64,000 nt of DNA, from positions 16,104,523 to 16,168,522 of the forward strand of contig NC_049994.1 in NCBI RefSeq assembly GCF_000003815.2. Direction: 5' to 3'. The DNA comes from Branchiostoma floridae. Its lineage: Eukaryota > Chordata > Leptocardii > Amphioxiformes > Branchiostomatidae. The translations under genes were made by a program, and so were the position numbers. This document shows positions 11,240 through 21,474 of this stretch, piece after piece (within the stretch, counting starts at the first letter, position 1; every line of letters starts with the position of its first letter). Below the pieces are notes generated by a model. It had not been told where the DNA came from. It saw only the letters and a program-made list of their open reading frames with translations, and ran no database searches.

Positions 11240-11625
11240 GATTCAATTTATTAGTTCCTTCATCTTTGTATTCAGGCAGATATATCGCAGTGATGATATA
11301 TGTAAAGGCATTTATCTAAACTAAAACAATTCCAGGACCACAGGTTACAAGTTCTCCGAAAGTCTTTACCTGAGAAAATATTGTTGCGAACGACACTTGA
11401 GCTTGCAATTGCTTTACTTACGAACATAAGCATTAGCAGAAGATGTGGTAAAGTTATCTGATTCAATTCTTATTAGTTCCTTCATCTTTGTATTAAGCAG
11501 ATATATCGCAGTGATGCTGGCTATGAAGAGATATATCTAATTGTATAAAATTAACAATTTCAGGACCATGTTACAAGTGTTCTGAAAGTCTGTACCTGAG
11601 AAAATATTGTTGTGGACGACAAAAT
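11240..11625. repeat. Two-copy tandem duplication, ~220 bp unit
   Basis: The text from attcaatttattagttcctt (about 11,242) through gcagatatatcgcagtgatg and gtacctgagaaaatattgtt recurs from about 11,461 with point changes. It is non-coding and lies downstream of GT31 gene C. Confidence 0.8.
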
Positions 11626-11905
11626 ACATTTAGTTATAGTTTGTCCTTCTACGATGAGAAGTGAGCCTTTAACAAAATTAAGGCAACATCCGAATTTTCC
11701 TTATTTACAGACAAAAAGAAGACAATTCTCTTATTAACATCAGAGAATCCACATATCATTTTTAAAAGTAGGATCTTTTGTCTTCCACTGTTCGAAAATG
11801 TCAAACCTGATAAGTTAGGGTGCACAGTAAATATTTACAGTAGATTGTAGAGTGGACATGTGCTCTTCATTGTTCTGTTAGCGCCCACAGCGGACAAGAA
11901 TCTTT

Positions 11906-11970
11906 CTCACTCACTCACTCACTCACTCACTCACTCACTCACTCACTCACTCACTCACTCACTCACTCTC
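11906..11970. repeat. (CTCA)n microsatellite at the 3' end of gene C
   Basis: About fifteen consecutive copies of actc/ctca. The array ends some 20 bp past the stop codon of gene C, within its presumed 3' UTR. Confidence 0.95.
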
Positions 11971-11986
11971 TCACTCACTCGGGTAT

Positions 11987-13404
11987 TCACTCACTCGCTT
12001 GATCATCAACATTGTCCTGGGAAACCAGCGAACAGTTCGTGTTTTGTTTTGCCCAATGGTTGAGCATAACCTCTGGTTCCTTTACCCAATGACTAGCTAG
12101 CAACCAATCAACTCTACAAGACGGAATGTCCACAAACTCCGGCCAGAATCCGGAGTGGTGTACAGGACTGATGCTTAGTTTCTCTATACACAGTCCGATA
12201 TACACGTCTTCTAAGAAAAAATATCTTATATCTAATGCTGCTTGGTAGATCTTAACGATGATGTCACTGGAAAGGACATACCCAAATCCGGAAGGGTACT
12301 TGGGGTAGGAATCCCTCGGATACTCTTTCCAGCTGACATACCATTTCGGTATGAAGAATGGGTCCCTGAGTGGCACCCTAGAGTTGTACACAAACCCAGT
12401 CACAAAGTCTGTGGTGTCTGAGGGAAGCTCCTGTAAGTGTTTTACTAACGTGAAGATGCTGACGAAAGTGTCGTCGTCTGCTTTCATTACATATCTTGCC
12501 TGTGGACAATACTGCATAGCCCACTTCAAACATAGCATTGTTTTTAAGGTCAAGTTTCTGTACGAATCCACGAAATTCCCCTGTATAATATCGTGGTGTA
12601 TTGTGTTCTCCTTTTCCAGTGCGACTTGCGCCTCTCTATTCTTTGGTTTTCCCACGGCAAAAACGGTCCTGATGTTGGCTCCGGAGACGCTCGAAACGTT
12701 CCCCCAAGTTTGTCGAATCTCGAACCTGTGTCTGTGATTCTCTGGCGAAGTGGTGACGAGTATAAGAAGAAACACCTCTTCGCTGCTGTTGCATTTCCCC
12801 GGGTTGTTCATATCGATGGTAAAGTTGAAGCTGTACTGGCTTAGTTCGTCCTCAACTTCCTGTGGAAAGTAGGGATGTTTTAATTCAGTTTCTTGAAGCC
12901 AATGTCGTTGGCATACTGCTGTCATTTATGCCTAGAGCTCTGAAGTTGTACAATAAATGTATCTAATTCCTAAATGCAACATACTCCAGCGTGAAGCTTA
13001 CTCCTTTACACTATTTTAATGATAACTCATACTTAACAACTTTAACGCGTATCTTGGATTTGAATTAATCATTCATACATTATGGTAACGGAGTCCTTTT
13101 AAGGGTTATGTGAAATTGAACTGTGCTTGTATATGTATCCTTTAGTTATGTACTAGTAAGTAAAACGCATTTTGGTTGTAAGACTTCAAGGTTGTACCGG
13201 AAATAAATCATTCACCTGTGCTTCTGGCGACATGTTTTCGCCGCCGTTCATTGAAAGCAGCTCTCTGTCTATCCGCCGTTCGAGCTGTTCCATTCTTAGC
13301 ACCATCAGGTGTAAGCTGTAGTATGCAGCCATCATGGCCATTATCAACACGGCGTTTACTCTGTTAATCACCCTGCTGCGGCCGAATCGTGCTGTTAGCA
13401 TCAT
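11987..13404 (-). CDS. Beta-1,3-galactosyltransferase-like protein C (GT31), DxD intact
   Basis: Two coding exons. Exon 1 (13216-13404) encodes 63 residues: a basic tail, a signal-anchor (AVLIMAMMAAYYSLHLMVL) and a coiled-coil start. Its donor is cag|gtgaat in phase 0. Exon 2 (11987-12859) follows the acceptor actttccacag|gaagtt. The frame also runs upstream of that acceptor to a Met at 12925, but that form would lack a membrane anchor and is immediately preceded by a stop. The joined protein has about 353 residues. Motifs are RQTWG, FAVGKP, LKTMLCLKWAMQYC, an intact VMKADDDTFVS with all three aspartates, FIPKWYVS, KYPSGFGYV, EDVYIG and VHHSGF. Of the three paralogues it is the best candidate for an active UDP-sugar transferase. 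Its C-terminal tail is acidic. Confidence 0.88.
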
Positions 13405-13898
13405 CTTCTGTCGCCTGCTGATTTACTGAAAAATGAGAGAGGACATTGGTTGAAAAAGAGAGAAGAGCTTTGTAGAATGTTTGTGTTTGTATTGTTCGTG
13501 CAGTAAATGCCACTTGGAGACAGAAGGGAAATTTCAGAGGAGTTACTAGTATTTCCTCACCACGAGGAAATAACTATAGCGCACTATTGTTTCTATTTGC
13601 CAAATTTCTACAATGCACCAATTTGCAGAGCCTGGTAGATGCTTCTGCCTCGCCGCGTGCCTGCGCATGCATAGCTGGGGTCTGACACCTCTTACTAGCC
13701 GGTCCTGATTATGAAAATCGTCAATATGATAATGAAAATCACATTCTGTTGTTGCGAGTTCAGATAAAGCTCACATGTGGCACGTTTCAAGATAAACACA
13801 TTATGTGCATCCCGCAGTTTGATTGAGGAATCTCTATAATCACGTAATTGTACTCGAGGGATCTCTTTAGGGTTGTAAGACCGGTTTTTTCTAGCCTC

Positions 13899-14078
13899 CA
13901 TAGCAGGCTCTCTATGGCCTTTTTTTGGCACTTTTGCTGGCCATTTCTTTTTGTACTGGGTTGCTGATTGCTGGCTTTTTCTGACAGCCGGCCATGTCCA
14001 GCAATCAGCGACCCAGTACAAAAAGAAATGGCCAGAAAAAGTGCCAAAAAAGGCCATAGTGAGCCTGCTGTGTTATGG
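13899..14078. repeat. Long palindrome / foldback element
   Basis: The left arm (tatggcc, gccatttctttttgtactgg, gattgctgg) is repeated in inverse on the right (ccagcaatcag, ccagtacaaaaagaaatggc, ggccata). The arms are about 80 bp with a loop of about 20 bp. It could extrude as a cruciform. The two overlapping minus-strand frames here are artefacts of the palindrome. Confidence 0.85.
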
Positions 14079-14619
14079 TGTTTGATATCAGATTGTAAGT
14101 GTTGAATCGGATCGGACATTAACTCCCAAAGTGTCAGGTAAAAGGTAAAAAAAAAAAAAAACAGTTCAGATTATGGATTGTGATGTTAAGTAACGGAGAA
14201 AACAAATGTCTTCATAGCCTGAATGCCAGACCCTTGAAATCATTAATATCCATCGTCTTCGGGGTTTAATTTAGCGGGCCTGTTGTAGAATTTCCTCGGT
14301 GGCATGTTGGCCCTAGTGCCGAGGATCTGGCCTGTGTAGGACCTGGAAGTACTAGTAGTCTGGCATCCCTAATAATGCCTTCGAAAGTACGTAAAAAAAA
14401 GATCGGTAACTGAATCAAAGTTGGTATTTTGTAATGGCGGTTTTCTTGTTACATTTAAATGTATTTTGACGAAAATAATGTTGTATGTATGACTTTATGT
14501 ACATTGGGAAAATTCGTTCACTTGAGACATAAGAATAGAACTGAAAATTAATTTAGATGTGTTTTGATACATATTGGCCATTATGAAGAAGCGAGAAGAA
14601 CCACATTTTTTAGACTACG

Positions 14620-14960
14620 ACACAACATGTGCACGTTTGTAAATATGTCATTGTTGTGGCCTACTCGGCACAAAGTTGGCAAAATGTACAATAAAATAAA
14701 GGACATTGATTTGACCAATACAAGAAAGAATTACACACGTTACACTTCACAGAAATTTCCTCAAACCTTTGAGAGCGTTAGACTTCTGTCAACATGTTCA
14801 CATATGTAAAGATGCTGTTGTGGCCTACTCAGCTCAGCAAAGTTGGCAAAATGTTCAATAAAATAAAGGACATTGATTTAACCAATATAATAAAGAATCA
14901 CACACTTTACACTTCAGATAAGATCCACAAACCTTTGAGAGCTTTAGACTTCCACAGCTA
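14620..14960. repeat. Two-copy tandem duplication, ~165 bp unit
   Basis: The words ttgttgtggcctactc, aaagttggcaaaatgt, aataaaataaaggacattga and acctttgagagc occur in the same order twice, beginning near 14,650 and 14,815. Confidence 0.8.
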
Positions 14961-16829
14961 AGACGGGTTCTACATCGATACTGCACTGAAGCTCAGTTTC
15001 GGCCGAGACTGTCCCTATAAGTAGTGCGGTAATAAGATGCACGAAGAGCTTGTCTTACAACCCGGGTAGTTGTCTTCACTAGTGTGGATAATTGATAATT
15101 ATTCACGGAGGGAGTGGCTTCGATCGTATGTCATGCATTAAAAAAGGTATTACATTTCGATCACAATAAAATTATCCTTACTTTTTTTCAACGTCATTGC
15201 TACGATAGGCCCCAAATCAATTGCGTATAACGTTATAGACTTATAGGACATATAAAGGACTCTAAATGATGTAAACTGTATCTGTTTTATACGTTGTCTG
15301 ACCCTTGCCTCTTCCCTCATGACCTCAATGAAAAGCGGCCTGCCGGCCAATTTGAGCTTTCATGAATAAATAAAGGTTCAAACAAACAAACAAACAATCT
15401 ACACAAAACCTTTGATTTTGATATATATGTAATATCATACATGATCAGACACAGTATTTTCCAACACAAAGTTTTTGCATAAGGCCACCACACCTTTTGA
15501 TGTTTAAGTGGACTCCCACACTGCTAGCTAGACTTCAAGTTATAACACTTAATATCTACGTTTAAGAACCCCCAAAAAGCTGTAATATATAACGCCTGAG
15601 CCATACGATTATAGAGCACGCCTTTATTGGGCAGTAGTTTACATGCAAATTGCTCACATTGACTAGAGTTCAGTTCAGGTCATCCTCTGACAGGTGAAAT
15701 CTAAACCAGGATTTTCACAAATTCCTGTCCAGAATGACGCCTAAACTGCCTTTGATGTATTAAAAAACACCGCTTATCCAAGAGCCGAAGACCAATCTAC
15801 ACTTGAAAAGGCTTGAAAATCACGACTGTACGCAACATATTCAGAACACGAGATATGAAAACCAGGAACCCTGCTGTAATACCATGAAAAGCCGCTGCGG
15901 GCCCATAATCTAACAATTTCTTCATTTTCTTGACATCTATGAACATACCAAATATATCAGCAAGATCCACTTACAAGTTCTCGAGTCAAGTTGTTCATAG
16001 ACAGGCAGGTATGCACGTACACACACACACACACACACAAACACATAGGCGCGCGCGCACACGCACATACACTACACTCTTCTTATTTCAACTTTGTTGG
16101 TACTTCTTGGCGTAGGAAATGATTTAAATATTGACCCGACATCTGCTTGGAAATCAATCCGAAAGCAACGCACCCGCGCTGTGATCTGCAGTTACGGAGA
16201 GAATCGCTAGGATTCCTACAGTCGTAACCTTTGACCTAAAAGGCTGTATACTGGTAGACTGCGTGCTAAACCTTACAAAACTCCAGTCGTTTTCGCTGTT
16301 TTGTCTCTATATCGAAGGTAGGAATCACAGAAAACTCACTCGTGTTTAACTTATGTTACTTTGTCGCTTGTAGATGTGTGGTTCTTGAATTTGTACGTTG
16401 TAAACGTGGGTTATTTGCGTAAAGGACATTTATGGGGGAGGGGGGCAAGTTGTTACGCAAAATAATTTTTATAAATTTTCGTCGTGCATGTTGCGTGATA
16501 AATGCATTACAAATCGCTACATACAGATGATGTTATGTAATAAACCTAACTGAACAGCCAAGCAGCTACAGCCAATTTATGTTTGGGTAACGTTAACTTG
16601 TATATTTACAAGAATACTGTATAATTTGACACAACAAAAACAGTTTGTGAGCCCTTCTACAATTTCAGGATTCTTCAGTATATATGCAAAGTTGCAGGCT
16701 AGCCACTCCACAACTGTGTATATACAAAAATCTATGTATCCATGTATCTAATTATTTTATATACACAGTATGCAACATTATATGATATCTATATCTAATG
16801 ATGTACTTTTGCGTTTAGAGAAGACAACA

Positions 16830-19529
16830 ATGGTTGCAGGCCAAACCCGAGGCGTGCTCTCCTCACTGCAAAAGGTCTTCGTTCTCGCAAGTGTTGGTAA
16901 GGACAACTTATCACTCACTGTAAGACATATTAATCATTATTAATATTGATATTGCAGCAATGTCACCCAATTTGTCAAAATACTGAAACCAGGAAAAAGA
17001 CACACTGAGGCCTGGCTAGACACAAGTGCAAACTTTTGTCAAAAGCTTCGCAGTTCTGTAAGTTTGACCCTGTACTGTGATTCTGTAGGTCTGACCCTGT
17101 ACGGTGGCTGGCTGGTGGGCTCGGTGGCAACACACATGTACAAAACCAAAGATGAGAGAAGACAGAAGGCCCTAGCTGCTGCAGCTCAGGCCGTAGAAGG
17201 GCCGGTCACACAAACAGACGGACAGACACAACAGGTACATGTACAGTCCTCCTTATGTCTAATACTAGTACTAGTCATCCAGGTAGAGACACTGTATGAA
17301 AGTTACTCAAGAAACTGGGTGAGTTTTAGAAACTGTCACATGTTATGTAGAATCATAGTACAATACTAAACTTTCTTCCAACACAAAGATATATGCGGAT
17401 CAAATTTTCAATGACCACTGTCACCTTCTTCTCTTCAGGATCAATCCTGATGACCGATCACTTTAGAATGTGAACTTGCAAGAGTTACACTGTAACTTAC
17501 TAGTACAGACATGTGGTCTCTTTAACACATGATCTTGCAGATATATGACAACAGCAATTGTTTTAGAAGAAAGTTTATCATTCTACTATGACTGCTACAA
17601 ACACTGACAAGCTTCCATGATAATTTGTGTGAAATTGTTAGTCTGTGACCAGAACCTCTGGTCGACAGACTTTTAGTTTTGTCACGTTTACGCGCGTTCG
17701 CAGCTGTATCTATATGTTCCCATTGTCTGAATTCTATGTGGTTTGGCAGGTCCTCTGTACTGAGGTTGACGATGATGCACGTGGATTTTTTTGGCGGAAG
17801 GTGGTTTTATTATGGATGTTATAAAAATAACACCCCTACAAAATGTTCATCTTCCGGTGTATTGGTCCAGATTCCCTGTATGTGGGTCATGCGGTAATTG
17901 ATATTGTCAAGAAGATACATGGTTTTATCTGATCGTCAAAGTTAAGTCGCGTTCGCACCTATAACTGCATGTTCCCGTTGTCGCATACGTACGTTGTTTG
18001 GCAAGTCCTCTGCACTGAGGTTGACGATGATGCACGTTGTTTTTTTTTCGCGGCTGCCGGTTTTATTACGGATGTTATAAAAATAACACCCCTACAAAAT
18101 GTTCATCTTCCGGTGTATTGGTCCAGATCCCCTGTATATGGGTCATGCGGTAATTGATATTGTCAAGCAGATACGTGGTTTTATCTGATCGTCAAAGTTA
18201 ATTCGCGTTCGCACCTGTAACTGCATGTTCCCGTTGTCGCAGACGTACGTTGTTTGGCAAGTCCTCTGCACTGAGGTTGACGATGATGCACGTTTTTTTT
18301 TTTTCGCGGCTGCTGGTTTTATTATGGGTGTATAAAAATAACACCCCTACAATTTGTTCGTCTTGTGGTGTTTTGGTCCAGGGCCGCTTTGGGTGAGCCT
18401 TGCCAGAATCAAATATTGCAAGCAGATGCGTGGTTTTATCTGATCGTCAAAGTTATTCGCGTTCGCATCTGTAACTGCATGTTCCCGTTGTCGCATACGT
18501 ACGTTGTTTTGCAAGTCCTCTGCACTGAGGTTGACGATGATGCACTTTTTTTTTCGCGGCAGCTCGTTTTATTATGGATGTATAAAAAAATATTACCCCT
18601 ACAATTTCTTCGTCTTGTGGTAAATATCACCCCTACAATTTCTTCGTCTTGTGGTGTTTTGGTCCAGAGCCGCTTTGTGTGAGTCTTGCCATAATGAAAT
18701 ATTGCAAGCAGATCCGTAATGTTTTCTTGTCGTCAAACGCGAGTTCGCACCTGGCGGTGTGTTTCGGTTCTGGGTCGCTTTGACAGTTGTTCACCTTTCT
18801 CGAAATATGTTGGATATTCATTTTACCATTCACACAAGTTGCTCAAAATTTGTCAACATCTGTGACCAGCTGTGGCCAGCTGTGACCAGCTGTTCATGTT
18901 GTCAACAGCTCCGACCAGCTGGTCATGATATGTATTATAACATCGATCTACTTTGAATATGACAGTATCACCTATTTACGGTAGTTATAAATAGCTGCGG
19001 GCCAATCGCCATTTACGTTTTAAATTAACATGGTTGGTACCTTTATTATGATAATGCTGTCTTCATATATACTGCTACATCAGTCTCATGTCCGATCTCC
19101 TTTCAAGTGTGGCTGTGAGTTGACTTTTCGGTCTTTTGTGTGACGCTGAATTCCGCGTGTTGTTCAATGTTACTTTATGCCTGGCACTGCAGTTGATGGT
19201 ACGTAACTGATTTTTCTTGCACTATGCTGTTTTCCCCTTGCTCCGGCATTGTGCCTTTATTATTGAGGTTGGGATCACATATTATAGTAAAAAATAATTT
19301 GCGTGGTTGGTAGTCATATGCCTTTATGGTTTAGAACGTGTAAAGTCGTTGGAAAGTTGCCGCAACATCTTACAATTCGCGTTGCTCAATAGGTAGTGTT
19401 TGCCGCAACTTTGCCCTCTTCGTTATAATGGGGACGTGGATGTGCGGTTTCATAGATTCATCAATGAGATTGGAGGAGACAGGAAATGTGGTTAATGAAG
19501 AATCACAGAAAACTGGATATCAGTAAACC

Positions 19530-19587
<58 letters not shown>

Positions 19588-19645
19588 TGTATGTATGTAT
19601 GTATGTATGTATGTATGTATGTATGTATGTATGTATGTATGTATG

Positions 19646-19695
<50 letters not shown>

Positions 19696-19950
19696 CACAG
19701 ACATCACAAGCAAAATTACATATACCATCTATTTAACACCATGATTAAATACATAAAGAATATCAGCAAACAACAAGCAAAAAGAACATAACAACCAACA
19801 AAATACCAAACCGACGTCACAGACTATGTTACCTACGGTCACTTGTTTTCCTTAAAGTTAAAAATATTGTGGATTTGGATTAATCATTATCTATAATTTT
19901 TAGACCTAGCAGAATATAACTTACACCTTCTCTTCTTTTATTTTCAGTAA
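16830..19950 (+). CDS. COX14: COX14-like mitochondrial membrane microprotein
   Basis: Three exons: 16830-16896 (donor gttg|gtaagg), 17089-17234 (acceptor ttctgtag, donor acag|gtacat), and an exon starting at 19948 whose first three bases are the stop taa. The protein has 71 residues: a basic N-terminus, one hydrophobic segment ([20 protein letters not shown]), then a positively charged, Ala/Gln-rich tail. The core [12 protein letters not shown] followed by RRQKA closely resembles my recollection of human COX14 (about 57 residues), an inner-membrane factor that helps COX1 synthesis and complex IV assembly. A non-coding first exon ending near 16,317 (atcgaag|gtagga) is plausible. Small size makes the orthology call moderate; another mitochondrial microprotein is the alternative. 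Confidence 0.62.
17054..17108 (+). repeat. 27-bp duplication across the COX14 exon 2 acceptor
   Basis: ttctgtaagtttgaccctgta at about 17,054 is followed directly by ttctgtaggtctgaccctgt, which carries the used acceptor. In the upstream copy the AG is changed to AA, so it cannot compete as a splice acceptor. Confidence 0.7.
17692..18736. repeat. 256-bp tandem satellite in COX14-like intron 2
   Basis: Successive units begin with cgcgttcgca at 17692, 17948, 18204 and 18459, and a degenerate fifth start lies at about 18,737. The spacings are 256, 256, 255 and 278. Each carries tgcatgttcccgttgtcgca, gtcctctgcactgaggttga, aaaaataacacccctacaa and a variable T-run. The short frames in it are non-coding. 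Confidence 0.9.
19530..19692. repeat. Compound (TA)n / (TATG)n microsatellite
   Basis: A TA run (about 19,530-19,560), then about 22 copies of tatg, then about 20 copies of TA. It lies in the last intron of the COX14-like gene. The 60-100-codon frames on both strands are low-complexity artefacts. Confidence 0.97.
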
Positions 19951-20420
19951 CACAAGGAGCAGAATGCAGCTTGGAAGGCTTTACCTGCTTAGACTGGATG
20001 GAAAAGATGTGATTTCTTTAGCAAAAATAGTCGCCTTTGTCCAGAGAATTTTGTGTAAATCATGTGTAAATACTGTTGTTAGGATAGCCGAGATCAGTGC
20101 ATGTAGTAACTGTAGATGATTCTACCTTAGCGATGATAGCATTTCTCAAAGAGTAAAAAAGCAAACATGCTCCATTTGTTTGACATGTCTGGAATGCATA
20201 GTAATACAATGTTAAAGAGAGACTTGATCAAATGCAGGAAGTGCTCAAAGTTTTGTTGCTGATACCGTAGGGAAGATCATATTCTTTGGCAAAGAGAGAG
20301 AAAATGGCTTGTGTGTAATGCATTTGTACTGTTACCAGTAGCATGTACCGAGAATGTAATAGCAAAGGAACTTAATGAGGGTTAACATTGCCTGAATACT
20401 TGAGGTAATTTTCTCCCATC

Positions 20421-20444
20421 TTTATTTCAACTCTTACAAATAAA
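20421..20444. terminator. Facing poly(A) signals of COX14-like (+) and ESPL1 (-)
   Basis: aataaa at 20439-20444 on the plus strand lies about 490 bp after the COX14-like stop. tttatt at 20421-20426 is AATAAA on the minus strand, about 1.05 kb after the ESPL1 stop. I saw no other AATAAA on the minus strand between 20,426 and 21,475. The two 3' ends would converge and probably overlap by a few tens of bases. Confidence 0.5.
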
Positions 20445-21104
20445 ATACATGTACCTACCACATTTCCTAGTCACACTTATTAATTACGGTACTAACGTTA
20501 CCAAGTTTGAACAAGGGAATTTGAGACCTATCATTGCACAGATACAATCTTAAAACACTTTTAACACAACATGAGAGAATTATCTTGAAAGTACATTTGT
20601 GTTGGTAGAAGTCAGTCTTCATCAAAGTTGAACTGTAGTAGCCAACACACACACAAAATTAGACCTACCCAAGTTTTCAACTCTCCAACTGAAGACTGGA
20701 GTTGTGTGCAGTAGAAAAATGGAAAGTACAATCCTTTTGTCTTGGCAATTAGTTCAACTTTGAGTTGGAATGCAAAAATAATGAGGTAAATGATCACACT
20801 GAAAGGGTTTAACAATACACTTAAGATATACATGCACAAGTTATAACAGTGAATAGATTTGGCCAGGATAAAGTATGTACAATTTCCAAAATAACAATGA
20901 ATAACAACTTGTTAACATAAAGTCAAGAAATAGATACCAAAACTACACTATACACAGTTTGATTACAATTTGGAAACATTCTTTTCTATATTTCATTTTT
21001 ATGACTGGCTAAGACATCAGTCATTCATGGAAATTCATGGCAAATAAAATTCACAGAGGCTTGTCCAATCATGTGTAAGGACAGAGTTTCAGCTTTTTAT
21101 GATT

Positions 21105-21474
21105 GGCTAAGCTACTAGCCAATCAGATTACTTGACATGCACAGAGAAACCATACACCACAGGGGCTGCACCAATCAGGTGTCTAAGATTGCAGGCATCA
21201 CTTGATTTACTGATTGCCTGGCCAATCAGATTACTTGACATGTACAGGGAAACCATACACCACAGGGTCTGCACCAATCAGATGTCTGAGCTTGCAGGCT
21301 TTGCGTGATTGGCTAACCTGATAGCCAATCAGATTACTTGACATGAACTGGGAAACCAAACACCACTGGGGCTGCACCAATCAGGTGTCTGTGCTTGCAG
21401 GCTTTGCATAATTGGTTAACAAGCTGGCCAATGAGGCTCATTGACATGATTGGCCGACTAGCTAGCCAATCAGA
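21105..21474 (-). repeat. Three extra copies of the ESPL1 C-terminal coding end in its 3' UTR
   Basis: The last coding segment, from the Leu-Ile-Gly-Ala-Ala-Pro block to the stop, is repeated downstream of the real stop. The plus-strand word ccaatcagattacttgacat recurs at about 21,119, 21,223, 21,324 and, at the true end, 21,465. Each repeat still encodes a version of the closing peptide followed by TAA. Because the first stop ends translation, the extra copies are untranslated. Confidence 0.88.

Larger units (their letters stand above)
13405..16250. other. Intergenic region between GT31 cluster and COX14-like gene
   Basis: The two transcription units diverge from this interval, so both promoters should lie in it. 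I recognise no gene. It contains a long palindrome (13,899-14,078), a two-copy tandem repeat (14,620-14,960), caaa repeats near 15,380 and a CA/GC microsatellite at about 16,018-16,070. Confidence 0.5.

Noticed and set aside
12860..12925. Upstream Met start for GT31 gene C exon 2
   Set aside because: It would give a protein without membrane anchor. A strong acceptor at 12,860 in phase with an anchor-coding exon at 13,216-13,404 explains the locus better.
19486..19791. Tyr/Ile/Cys/Val repeat frames
   Set aside because: Translation of a TA/TATG microsatellite.
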